Notes under the pieces: model-generated | What the model saw: the letters and a program-made list of their open reading frames with translations, nothing else | Told to the model about the DNA's origin: nothing | Database searches by the model: none | In this document: piece after piece, positions 55,511-64,000 of the stretch | Position numbering within the stretch: position 1 is the first letter of the stretch | Layout: each line of letters starts with the position of its first letter | Source of the DNA: Aquabacterium sp. | Lineage (GTDB): Bacteria > Pseudomonadota > Gammaproteobacteria > Burkholderiales > Burkholderiaceae_C | DNA length: 64,000 nucleotides | Assembly: GCF_029946005.1 (NCBI RefSeq) | Contig: NZ_JAQSDR010000006.1 | Span: forward strand, 124,001 to 188,000 | Direction: 5' to 3' | Position numbers and translations under genes: made by a program

Positions 55511-56857
55511 TCAGCCCTTGGTCCCGCGCTTGCCAGCCAGCTCTCGCAATTGCATCAGGCGCTCGCCAATCTTGATTTCCAGACCCCGTGACACGGGCTG
55601 GTAGAACGCTTGGGGCGCCATGCCATCCGGGAAATAATTTTCACCAGCGGCCACTGCATCGGGCTCATCGTGGGCATAGCGGTAGCCTTTGCTGAAGCCC
55701 AAATCTTTCATCAACTTGGTGGGCGCATTGCGCAGGTGCAAGGGCACGGGGCGCGTGGTGTCTTGCTTGACCCAAGCACGCACGGCCTTGTAGGCGTTGT
55801 AGGCCGCATTGCTCTTGGGCGCCATGGCCAGGTAGATCACGCATTGGGCCAAGGTCAACTCGCCCTCCGGCGTGCCAAGGCGCTCATAGGTGTCGGCCGC
55901 GTCCAAGGCCATGCGCAGCGCACGGGGATCGGCCAAGCCGATGTCTTCGCTGGCCATGCGGATCAGACGCCGCGTGATGTAGCGAGGATCAACGCCGCCA
56001 TCCACCATGCGCACGAACCAATACAAGGCGGCGTCGGGGTCTGATCCGCGCACGGACTTGTGCAGGGCCGAAATGGTGTCGTAGAACTGATCGCCCCCCT
56101 TGTCATAGCGGCGCAGTTGTTCGCCCAAAGATTTCTCAAGCGCGGCCTCGTCGATCAGCGCTCGGCCCTTGAGCATGCCGGTCAAGGTCTCGTAGGTGTT
56201 GAGCAAGCGGCGGGCATCGCCATCCGCATAGGCGATCAAGCGCGTGGCGGCTTCTGGTGTCAACGCCGCACCTTGCAACGCTTCTTGTCCACGCGCCAGC
56301 AATTGCGCCATGGCTTCATCGTCCATGGACCGCAAGACATGCACGGTGGCCCGCGACAGCAGGGCCGCGTTGACCTCGAACGAAGGGTTCTCGGTGGTGG
56401 CCCCAATGAAGGTGAACAGGCCTGACTCCACGTGCGGCAGGAATGCGTCCTGCTGCGCCTTGTTGAACCGGTGCACCTCGTCCACGAACACAATGGTCCG
56501 CAGGCCATTGCGCTGGGCCAGCACCGCCTTGTCCACCGCTTCACGGATGTCCTTGACCCCGCCCAGCACGGCCGAAATGCTGAGGAATTGGGCCTCGAAG
56601 GCCTGGGCCATCAGGCGCGCCAGGGTGGTCTTGCCCACGCCGGGGGGGCCCCACAGGATCATGGAATGGGGCTGGCCGGACTCGAAAGCCACCCGCAAGG
56701 GCTGCCCGGCGCCCAGCAAGTGATCCTGCCCGACGACCTCGTCCAAGGCTTTGGGCCTCAGGCGTTCGGCCAAGGGGGCGGCCAAGGCCGCTTTGGCCGC
56801 GGCTGAGTCGCGTGGCATGTCTGGTGGATCCAATGGCAAAGACAGGCTTTCTTGCAT
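55511..56857 (-). CDS. rarA: RarA (MgsA), replication-associated recombination ATPase
   Basis: The 448-residue AAA+ protein has LRPKALDEVVGQDHLLG at its start, Walker A (WGPPGVGKTTLARLMA near residue 72), Walker B with VDEVHRFNKAQQDAFLPH, and the C-terminal tetramerisation region with GSDPDAALYWFVRMVDGGVDPRYITRRL. It acts at stalled replication forks. It converges on tssL with only 22 bp between stops and diverges from the helicase gene. Confidence 0.94.
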   Translation of the reverse strand: MQESLSLPLDPPDMPRDSAAAKAALAAPLAERLRPKALDEVVGQDHLLGAGQPLRVAFESGQPHSMILWGPPGVGKTTLARLMAQAFEAQFLSISAVLGGVKDIREAVDKAVLAQRNGLRTIVFVDEVHRFNKAQQDAFLPHVESGLFTFIGATTENPSFEVNAALLSRATVHVLRSMDDEAMAQLLARGQEALQGAALTPEAATRLIAYADGDARRLLNTYETLTGMLKGRALIDEAALEKSLGEQLRRYDKGGDQFYDTISALHKSVRGSDPDAALYWFVRMVDGGVDPRYITRRLIRMASEDIGLADPRALRMALDAADTYERLGTPEGELTLAQCVIYLAMAPKSNAAYNAYKAVRAWVKQDTTRPVPLHLRNAPTKLMKDLGFSKGYRYAHDEPDAVAAGENYFPDGMAPQAFYQPVSRGLEIKIGERLMQLRELAGKRGTKG

Positions 56858-57307
56858 GCGGTCATTGTCGCCGCTGCAGACCGGACCCTTGCATTGAGGG
56901 GGTTCAAGCCGAATCTGTGATCGTGACTAGACAAGCGTGACCGGCCATGACATAATGCGGGTTGACCCGATAACTGCTCGCCTGAATTTTCAGGCAAAAC
57001 AGCTACCCGAGTTTTCGTTCATCCCCTCTGACCTTTTCAAGCCGAGTTGCACCGTCGGGTGTCAACTGATAGTCGTGTCTTGAGTCTCGGTTGGCGGCGA
57101 TGCCGTCGCTTTCCAAACCGGCTCACCGTGACGCCTTGCGCTTTGGCTGCCCAGCCATCCGCCCTGTCACGCGATTCGGACACGAATCCACAGCGACCTC
57201 ACCTGTTCCAGGTTGACCAACCATTTCGTTGGCACCTGGTCGCAGCGCTTTTGCCTTCTGGCTTCGCCGGAAGCGGCAGCGCTTTGTCCTGGCTTGAAAG
57301 AATAATC
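56858..57307 (+). promoter_or_regulatory. Long leader region before the rhlE-like gene
   Basis: This 450 bp stretch between rarA and the helicase has no clear coding potential. Its 3' part contains an 8 bp stem (CTTCTGGC 57255-57262 with GCCGGAAG 57266-57273) nested inside a self-complementary AGCGCT pair (57244-57249 with 57278-57283), 25 bp before the helicase start. Long 5' leaders that control RNA-helicase levels are known for this family; this one is a candidate, not shown. Confidence 0.45.
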
Positions 57308-59065
57308 ATGAATGAAGAATTGAACCCCGTTGCCGAACCGTCGAAGCTCGACGTGCTGGCCCGCGAACTCGACGCAGCTGAAGGCGTCAACGCCCCCGAA
57401 GAAGCCGATACCGATACTTCCGGTGGCCCACGTTTCTCGGACCTGGGTCTGGACGCCATGCTGATCAAGGCATTGACCGACTCCGGCTACACGCAACCGA
57501 CCACGGTGCAGGTCCAGTCCATTCCCATGGCCATGAATGGCGCCGACCTGAAGGTCGCCGCCAGCACTGGCAGCGGCAAGACCGCCGCCTTCATGTTGCC
57601 CGCACTGCAACGCCTGATCACCGCCCGTGGCGATGGCAAGCGCCGCGAAAAAGGCACGGTCCATGGTCCCCGCATCCTGGTCCTGGCACCCACCCGCGAA
57701 CTGGCCATGCAAGTCGCCAAGGCCGCATCGACCTATGGTCGCCACATGCAAGGCCTGCGCGTTGCCACCGTCGTTGGTGGTGTGCCTTACGCAGCTCAAC
57801 TGAAGGCCCTGCGTGGTCCTCTGGATGTGCTGATCGCCACCCCTGGCCGCCTGATCGACCACTTGGGCACCGGCGTTTGCGTGCTGTCCAACCTGGAAGT
57901 GCTGGTCTTGGACGAAGCTGACCGCATGTTGGACATGGGCTTCATCGAAGACATCGAACACATCGCTGCTCAAACGCCCGCCGATCGCCAGACCCTGATG
58001 TTCAGCGCGACCTTCGCCGGTCACGTTGGCAAGCTGGCCGCGCGCTTGACCCGTCCCGATGCACAAAGCATTGACGTGGCCTCGCACACCGACAGCCATG
58101 AAAACATCGAACAGCGCCTGCACTACGCTGACCACTTCGCGCACAAGAACGACCTGCTGGACAGCCTGCTGACCCAGCGTGACGTCGACCAAGCCGTGAT
58201 CTTCACCAGCACCCAACGCGACGCCGACATCCTGGCCGACCGTCTGGCCGACCTGGGCCACGAAGTCGCCGCCCTGCACGGTGGCATGCCCCAAGGCCGC
58301 CGCACCCGCGTGCTGCAAGCCTTGCGTCAACGTCAATTGAAGATCCTGGTGGCCACCGACGTCGCCGCCCGCGGCATCGACGTGCCCACGATCACTCACG
58401 TGATCAACTACGGCATGCCCATGAAGCCTGAAGATTACGTTCACCGCATTGGCCGTACCGGCCGTGCCGGTCGCAGTGGCTTGGCCGTGACGATCGCCGA
58501 ACGCCGTGACATCCCCATGCTGCGCCGCATTGAGCGTTACACCACGCAGAACATCCCCGTGGCGACCATCGCCGGCCTGGAACCCAAGGCCCCGATGCAG
58601 TCCAGCGGACCGATGCGCACTGGCAAGCCCATGCCCGGTCACCGCGGCCCCCGTGAAGGTGGCTTTGGTGGTGGCGGCCGTTCGTACGGCGCCCCTCGTG
58701 AAGGCGGCTTCGGTGGCGGCGGTGGTGGTTTCGGTGGCGGCAACAACAACGGCGGCGGTTATCAAAACCGTGGCCCGCGTCGTGATGGCCCCGCTGAAGG
58801 TGGCTACAACAGCCGCCCCAGCTTCGGCAGCGATCAACCGCGTGGCGATTTCCGCCCTGCCGGTGGTGACGACCGTCCTGCTTTCGGTGGCGGCCCCCGT
58901 GGCGACAGCAAGCCTTCGTTTGGCGCCAACAAGCCCGCGTTCGGCGCCAACAAGCCTTCGTTTGGTGGCAAGCCTTCTTTCGGTGGCCCAAAGCCCTCGT
59001 TCGGCGGCAAGCCCTCCTTCGGTGGCCCGAAGCGCCAAGGTGGCGGCTTCAAGCGCGAAGACTGA
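57308..59065 (+). CDS. rhlE: DEAD-box RNA helicase, RhlE type, with Gly-rich repeat tail
   Basis: The 585-residue protein starts at ATG 57308. It has a Q motif (GYTQPTTVQVQSIP), motif I ASTGSGKTAAF near residue 93, DEAD (VLDEADRMLDMGF near 199), SAT, and the C-terminal helicase lobe with VHRIGRTGRAGRSG. The tail from about residue 445 is rich in Gly, Phe and Arg, with repeats of (K)PSFGG or PAFGAN near the end. RhlE-type helicases remodel ribosomal and other RNA, often in the cold. An N-terminal acidic extension of about 50 residues precedes the core. The frame upstream to 57047 is open but lacks a good start. Confidence 0.93.
   Translation: MNEELNPVAEPSKLDVLARELDAAEGVNAPEEADTDTSGGPRFSDLGLDAMLIKALTDSGYTQPTTVQVQSIPMAMNGADLKVAASTGSGKTAAFMLPALQRLITARGDGKRREKGTVHGPRILVLAPTRELAMQVAKAASTYGRHMQGLRVATVVGGVPYAAQLKALRGPLDVLIATPGRLIDHLGTGVCVLSNLEVLVLDEADRMLDMGFIEDIEHIAAQTPADRQTLMFSATFAGHVGKLAARLTRPDAQSIDVASHTDSHENIEQRLHYADHFAHKNDLLDSLLTQRDVDQAVIFTSTQRDADILADRLADLGHEVAALHGGMPQGRRTRVLQALRQRQLKILVATDVAARGIDVPTITHVINYGMPMKPEDYVHRIGRTGRAGRSGLAVTIAERRDIPMLRRIERYTTQNIPVATIAGLEPKAPMQSSGPMRTGKPMPGHRGPREGGFGGGGRSYGAPREGGFGGGGGGFGGGNNNGGGYQNRGPRRDGPAEGGYNSRPSFGSDQPRGDFRPAGGDDRPAFGGGPRGDSKPSFGANKPAFGANKPSFGGKPSFGGPKPSFGGKPSFGGPKRQGGGFKRED
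58912..59034 (+). repeat. Tandem short repeats in the helicase tail
   Basis: Units encoding KPSFG-x-x or KPAFGAN repeat about eight times in this segment, with 12-21 base spacing, and the DNA copies differ mainly at third positions. The pattern is coding and in frame, giving a low-complexity RNA-binding tail. The repeats may vary in number between strains. Confidence 0.85.
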
Positions 59066-59089
59066 TCAATCAGTCAGACTGGACTGACC

Positions 59090-59761
59090 TCAGGGTTGGT
59101 CCAGCACATCCGCCCCTGCCGGGGGCGTGAATTGAAAACGGGTGGCTGGCAAAGTCACCCGTGATTCAAACTGGGCAAAGTCCAGTCTTGATCGTTGACC
59201 AAAGCCGTCCTCGATCACCAGCGCGGCCAACACACCCGCCTTGAACCCGACCCGCACCGAACGGAACTGTCCGTCCTTGTCGCGTGGTACCGCTTCCACC
59301 CATTCCAAATTTGAATCCGCGCCTGAGGCGGATGCCTTTGGCACGTCCTTCAGCGTGAAGTCCTTGTCCAGCGATCCGCCCGACAGGAGCGCCGCCGGTG
59401 TGGCACCCAATGCATTGCTCATGGGCCGCACTGTGACCTGGTTCAGGTCGGCATCCCACAGCCACACCTTTTGGCCGTCGCCCACGATCAACTGTTCGGT
59501 CGGTGTGCTGTAGGCAAAGCGGAATCGATTGGGCCTTTGGAACTCAAGACTGCCAGCAGACTTGCGGGTCTTCTTGCCATCGGGTGAAGTCACCAGTTGG
59601 GTGAAGTTGCCCCGGCCGGTGCTCACGTCCTTGACGAAAGCGCGCAAGGAAGCTACGCCATCGGCGTGGGCCAGGGGCGTGAGCAAGGCACCGACGGCCA
59701 GGCTCAGCACCGCGAATCTCCATCTGAACGGGGTCATCATATTTGTCGAATTGATCGTCAT
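59090..59761 (-). CDS. lolA: LolA, periplasmic lipoprotein carrier
   Basis: The 223-residue precursor (start ATG 59761, inside the ftsK stop) has a signal peptide cut near AHA. The mature protein has GNFTQLVTSPDGKKTRKSAGSLEF and RPNRFRFAYSTPTEQLIVGDGQKVWLWD, the LolA pattern, and ends TRFQFTPPAGADVLDQ. LolA carries lipoproteins from LolCDE to LolB. The coupling to ftsK and the position by rarA are common in betaproteobacteria. Confidence 0.92.
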   Translation of the reverse strand: MTINSTNMMTPFRWRFAVLSLAVGALLTPLAHADGVASLRAFVKDVSTGRGNFTQLVTSPDGKKTRKSAGSLEFQRPNRFRFAYSTPTEQLIVGDGQKVWLWDADLNQVTVRPMSNALGATPAALLSGGSLDKDFTLKDVPKASASGADSNLEWVEAVPRDKDGQFRSVRVGFKAGVLAALVIEDGFGQRSRLDFAQFESRVTLPATRFQFTPPAGADVLDQP

Positions 59762-62238
59762 CAAGCGTCCCAGGGGGCGGCGGTTGCACCACCATCGCCA
59801 GTGCGGTTGGGCACCAGCAGCTCACGGTTGCCATTGGTGGCCATGTTGGACACCAGGCCTGATTTTTCCATCTGCTCCAGCAGACGAGCAGCGCGGTTGT
59901 AGCCGATGCGCAGATGGCGCTGCACCAGCGAGATCGAGGCTTTGCGGTGCTGCAGCACGATGGCCACAGCCTGGTCGTACATGGGGTCGGATTCAGAGTC
60001 GCCACCACCGCCTGGCGCGCCATCGCTGCCAGCGTCGCCGTCCAGCACGCCACCTTCGAGGATGCCCTCAATGTAGTTGGGTTCGCCCTGCGATTTGAGG
60101 TACTCGACCACGCGGTGCACTTCGTCGTCGCTGACAAAGGCGCCATGCACGCGCACTGGCAAGCCGCTGCCTGAGGACAGGTAAAGCATGTCACCCTGCC
60201 CCAACAAAGCTTCGGCGCCCATCTGGTCAAGGATGGTGCGGCTGTCGATCTTGCTGCTGACCTGGAAGGAGATCCGCGTGGGAATGTTGGCCTTGATCAG
60301 CCCTGTGATCACGTCAACGCTGGGGCGCTGCGTGGCCAAAATGAGGTGGACGCCCGAAGCCCGCGCCTTCTGCGCCAGGCGGGCAATCAACTCTTCGATC
60401 TTCTTGCCCACCACCATCATCAGGTCGGCCAACTCGTCAATGATGATGACGATGAAGGGCATGCGCTGTTGCGGCTCGGGCGACTCTGGCGTCAGGCTGA
60501 AGGGATTGGGCAGATGCTCGCCACGCGAGGCGGCCTCGTCGATTTTCTTGTTGTAGCCAGCCAGGTTGCGCACCCCCATCTTGCTCATGAGCTTGTAGCG
60601 GCGCTCCATCTCGCCCACCGCCCAGTTCAGCGCGTTGGACGCCTGTTTCATGTCGGTCACGACCGGGCACAACAGGTGCGGAATGCCTTCGTAGACGCTC
60701 ATTTCCAGCATCTTCGGATCGATCAGGATCAGGCGAACATCGCGCGCCTCGGCTTTGTAGAGCAGGCTCAAGATCGTGGCATTGATGCCCACCGATTTGC
60801 CCGAGCCGGTGGTGCCGGCCACCAGGCAGTGCGGCATCTTGGTCAGGTCGGCCACCACGGGCGCGCCGATGATGTCCTTACCCAGGCCCACGGTCAGCAT
60901 GGACTGCGCGTCGTTGTAGACCTGCGAGCCCAGGATCTCGGCCAGGCGGATCATCTGGCGCTTGGCGTTGGGCAGCTCCAGCGCCATCAGGTTCTTGCCC
61001 GGAATGGTTTCAACCACGCGGATCGACACCAGCGACAGCGAGCGCGCCAGGTCTTTGGCCAGGTTGACGATCTGCGAGCCCTTCACACCCGTGGCCGGTT
61101 CAATCTCGTAGCGCGTGATGACCGGGCCGGGCGAAGCCGCGACCACGCGCACTTCCACGCCAAAGTCCTTGAGCTTCTTCTCGATCATCCGGGACGTCAT
61201 CTCCAGCGTCTCGGGCGTCACGGTTTCCATGCGGCCCTGGGCAGCGTCCAGCAGCGCGATCTGCGGCAGCTTGGTGTCGGCCATGTCAGAGAACAGCGGC
61301 TTTTGCTGCTCCTTGATGATGCGGTCGGACTTGGGCACCTCGACCATCGGCTTTTCGATCACCAGGGGAATGGGCTCCAGCGGCTGCTCGTGGCGGATCT
61401 CTTCGGCCACGCGTTCGCGCTCGATGGTGGCTTCTTCGCCGATGCGCAGATCAACGGCCTCTTCGCGCTTGGCCTCTCGGCGCTCGCGGACGCGCTCGAA
61501 CAAGCCGCCAATGCGCTCGGCGATGTCCAACCATGAAAAATGCAGGGCCAGCGACAAGCCAGCAATCAGCAAGGCGATCCAAACCACGCCCGAGCCGTTG
61601 AAGCCGAGCCATTTGTGGCCGAACTGACCCAAGGTCATGCCCAGGATGCCACCAGCGTGCTCTCCGGCCAAAGTGGCTTCATGCCGGTACAGGCGCGACC
61701 ATTCAAGCGCGCAACTGGCCGACATCAACAGGATCACGCCCAGCCAGAACAACCAGCGGGAGGGCCGCGCATCTGCCGACTGACTCAGTGGCAATGCGCC
61801 AGAAGGAATGAGGGAAACCGCCGTGTCACGACGCAACCAACGGGCCAGCGCACTGAGCCAGACTCGCGCGCCAACGATCAGCCCCCACCAGGCGGATTGT
61901 CCGAACAAAAACAGAGCGACATCAGAGGCGTAGGCGCCCAGGTGCCCGCCCCAATTGGCGGCATCCTGGTTCAAACCCGAGGTGGTGAAAGCCGCATCAA
62001 GCCGACTGTGGCTGGCCAGGGACAGCAAGGCCAGCACCAGCAGCACGCCGCCCATCAGCAAGCCAGCCTGGAAGCGAAAGGTATTTTCAAGCGGTGGGCC
62101 GGGCGGTTCGGGCACCACCACGACGGGACTGCGGTGCAGTCGCCCAGTCACGCGCGCAGACGCAGAAGCGTCCGGGCGTCGGTCGGATTTGGCGTCCGCA
62201 GACGCCTCATGGCGGAGTGAACCCAACGGAAAAGTCAT
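59761..62238 (-). CDS. ftsK: FtsK, DNA translocase
   Basis: The 825-residue protein has four membrane segments in its first 245 residues, a charged linker, and the translocase motor: Walker A ([14 protein letters not shown] near residue 475), Walker B ([14 protein letters not shown]), and a C-terminal gamma domain ([21 protein letters not shown]) that reads KOPS sites. It pumps DNA at the septum in chromosome dimer resolution. The ATG is directly abutted by a hairpin (62239-62255) and no clear ribosome site is seen. It overlaps lolA. Confidence 0.95.
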   Translation of the reverse strand: MTFPLGSLRHEASADAKSDRRPDASASARVTGRLHRSPVVVVPEPPGPPLENTFRFQAGLLMGGVLLVLALLSLASHSRLDAAFTTSGLNQDAANWGGHLGAYASDVALFLFGQSAWWGLIVGARVWLSALARWLRRDTAVSLIPSGALPLSQSADARPSRWLFWLGVILLMSASCALEWSRLYRHEATLAGEHAGGILGMTLGQFGHKWLGFNGSGVVWIALLIAGLSLALHFSWLDIAERIGGLFERVRERREAKREEAVDLRIGEEATIERERVAEEIRHEQPLEPIPLVIEKPMVEVPKSDRIIKEQQKPLFSDMADTKLPQIALLDAAQGRMETVTPETLEMTSRMIEKKLKDFGVEVRVVAASPGPVITRYEIEPATGVKGSQIVNLAKDLARSLSLVSIRVVETIPGKNLMALELPNAKRQMIRLAEILGSQVYNDAQSMLTVGLGKDIIGAPVVADLTKMPHCLVAGTTGSGKSVGINATILSLLYKAEARDVRLILIDPKMLEMSVYEGIPHLLCPVVTDMKQASNALNWAVGEMERRYKLMSKMGVRNLAGYNKKIDEAASRGEHLPNPFSLTPESPEPQQRMPFIVIIIDELADLMMVVGKKIEELIARLAQKARASGVHLILATQRPSVDVITGLIKANIPTRISFQVSSKIDSRTILDQMGAEALLGQGDMLYLSSGSGLPVRVHGAFVSDDEVHRVVEYLKSQGEPNYIEGILEGGVLDGDAGSDGAPGGGGDSESDPMYDQAVAIVLQHRKASISLVQRHLRIGYNRAARLLEQMEKSGLVSNMATNGNRELLVPNRTGDGGATAAPWDA

Positions 62239-62255
62239 GCCCGCATTGTGCGGGC
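62239..62255 (-). promoter_or_regulatory. Hairpin abutting the ftsK start
   Basis: GCCCGCA and TGCGGGC (62239-62245, 62249-62255) pair perfectly around a three-base loop, directly next to the ftsK ATG (62238). It could mask ribosome binding or end the upstream transcript. On the plus strand it is followed by ATTTT, but no plus-strand gene ends there. Confidence 0.5.
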
Positions 62256-62289
62256 ATTTTCAAAGCAAGGGAGGCTGGGGGGACTCGCG

Positions 62290-62961
62290 TCAAGCGGTGG
62301 CCACCAAGCGCTCCTTGAGCACCACGCTGCCCGTTTCCTGGGTTTCGATCAAGCCACGCTCTTCCAGGTCCTTCATGACGCGGCTGACCATTTCGCGCGA
62401 GGCACCCACGTGTTTGGCCAGATCCTGGCGAGACACCTTGCCGCGAATGACCTTGGCACCGTCGTCTTCGTCGGCCATGTCCAGCAGGGCGCGGGCCACG
62501 CGGCCATAAACGTCCAGCAGGGCCAGGGATTCAATCTGGCGATCGGCATTGCGCAGGCGCTGCACCAGGCCGCGCAAAATTGCGTAGGACAGGCTGGAGT
62601 TTTCAGGCAAGCAACGGGCAAAATCTGCACGTCCCAGCACCAGCACATCGGTCTGCACTTCGGCGCGAACCGTGGCCGAATGGGGGTCGTTGTCGATCAG
62701 GCTCATTTCACCGAGGTAGTCACCGGCCTCCAGCACCGCCAGGATCACTTCACGGCCACGCTCGTCCGAGGCCACCACACGGGCGCGGCCCGTCAGGAGA
62801 ATGAACAGAGAATTGGTCTTGCGACCCCGCTCGACGATGAGCTCCCCACGGCGATAGCGGCGTTTGACGACGCCCTCTGCGATGGCCTCGGCCTGTGCTG
62901 CCGTGAGCATCGAGAACAGCGGTACGCGCCGGATCAGGTCGAGATTGGACAGCATGGCCAT
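62290..62961 (-). CDS. Crp/Fnr family transcription regulator
   Basis: The 223-residue protein has a cyclic-nucleotide-binding domain (GEMSLIDNDPHSATVRAE near residue 85) and an HTH domain. The recognition helix (SREMVSRVMKDLEERGLIE) keeps the Arg-Glu-x3-Arg pattern of E. coli CRP (R180, E181, R185), so it should recognise GTGA half-sites. No iron-sulfur Cys cluster of Fnr is present. The effector is unknown; cAMP is possible. Two GTGA/TCAC dyads lie upstream of its start. It diverges from trxB. Confidence 0.9.
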   Translation of the reverse strand: MAMLSNLDLIRRVPLFSMLTAAQAEAIAEGVVKRRYRRGELIVERGRKTNSLFILLTGRARVVASDERGREVILAVLEAGDYLGEMSLIDNDPHSATVRAEVQTDVLVLGRADFARCLPENSSLSYAILRGLVQRLRNADRQIESLALLDVYGRVARALLDMADEDDGAKVIRGKVSRQDLAKHVGASREMVSRVMKDLEERGLIETQETGSVVLKERLVATA

Positions 62962-62987
62962 GGAAAGCTCCTCATTGGATGAATTCG

Positions 62988-63004
62988 AGGTGAACCATTC
63001 ACCT
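62988..63004. promoter_or_regulatory. 17 bp palindrome upstream of the Crp/Fnr gene
   Basis: AGGTGAA and TTCACCT flank three bases in a perfect inverted repeat, 26 bp before the regulator's start. Each half contains GTGA or TCAC, the half-site expected from its recognition helix, though the spacing is five rather than six. It may be an autoregulatory operator. Confidence 0.5.
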
Positions 63005-63010
63005 TATCTG

Positions 63011-63026
63011 TGTGAGACAAATCACC
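63011..63026. promoter_or_regulatory. CRP-like binding site between the regulator and trxB
   Basis: TGTGA, six bases, then TCACC matches the CRP consensus TGTGA-N6-TCACA at nine of ten positions. It lies 49 bp before the regulator's start and 123 bp before trxB. A TACAAT -10-like box for trxB follows at 63033-63038. Confidence 0.6.
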
Positions 63027-63130
63027 AGTCCCTACAATTTTCGGCAGGACTCCAGGAATTTGTAGGCACTTTATCGATTGCAAACCCTAATCCAAGCCCA
63101 AATATGAGGCTGGAAACCCGCACAGTTTGA

Positions 63131-64000
<870 letters not shown>

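Noticed and set aside
57167..59038. A 623-codon open frame antisense to the helicase
   Set aside because: The Thr/Ala/Gly-rich tail is the reverse of the coding repeats in the helicase, so it is a composition artefact.
59066..59089. A weak TCAGTC/GACTGA inverted repeat between the helicase and lolA
   Set aside because: It has six pairs and no T-run; not enough to call a terminator.

Overview
The window is about 63% GC chromosomal DNA from a betaproteobacterium, most likely Burkholderiales (Comamonadaceae or the Leptothrix/Ideonella/Rubrivivax group). This is inferred from gene content and order (ubiJ-ubiB, fmdB-DUF502-aspS-nudB, ybhP-clsB, zapA-6S RNA, rarA/lolA/ftsK/trxB) and from protein style, not from a database search. 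I see no insertion sequence, phage, CRISPR array or rRNA operon. The window starts inside ubiJ and ends inside trxB.

Region 1 (1-10147, plus strand) is housekeeping: ubiquinone accessory genes ubiJ and ubiB, a sodium:solute symporter, an FmdB zinc ribbon, a DUF502 membrane protein, aspS with a clear terminator, a CsgG-like lipoprotein coupled to nudB, and a ybhP-like phosphodiesterase coupled to a cardiolipin synthase.

Region 2 (10165-31000, minus strand) is the most interesting part: an 18-gene, 20.5 kb corrinoid uptake and salvage operon, read right to left behind one cobalamin riboswitch. Order: two TonB-dependent receptors (btuB), cobU, btuF-btuC-btuD, cobyrinate diamide synthase, an ExbB/MotA-like channel protein, a DUF2149 ExbD-like protein, a CobN-like protein, cobO, cbiB, cobD, cobQ, a BtuF-like protein without signal peptide, cobT, cobS and cobC. 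Nearly all junctions overlap by a few bases. The CobN-like protein has a signal peptide and a C-terminal membrane anchor, so it should face the periplasm. It is encoded directly after its own ExbB/ExbD-like pair. There is no CobS/CobT-type chelatase partner and no corrin-ring synthesis gene, so a role in corrinoid uptake or remodelling is more likely than cobalt insertion. This is the best candidate for a poorly described system.

Region 3 (31005-42400) holds a small coiled-coil protein plus zapA, the 6S RNA gene, a degenerate GGDEF protein, a hydroxyacid dehydrogenase, tRNA-Ala(CGC), a duplicated-PAS diguanylate cyclase, a Bcr/CflA transporter, an Aer-like chemoreceptor, a SUI1 factor, polyphosphate kinase 2, a PAP2 phosphatase, and two tandem paralogous anchored proteins of unknown function.

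Region 4 (42432-55488) is a type VI secretion locus. A minus-strand arm (TPR lipoprotein-tssB-tssC-hcp-tssE-tssF-tssG-clpV-unknown) diverges from a plus-strand arm (tssJ-tssK-tssL). TssM, TssA, VgrG and PAAR are not in the window.

Region 5 (55511-64000) has rarA, an RhlE-type helicase with a long leader and Gly-rich repeat tail, lolA-ftsK, a Crp/Fnr regulator with a CRP-like site and a palindrome upstream, and the start of trxB.
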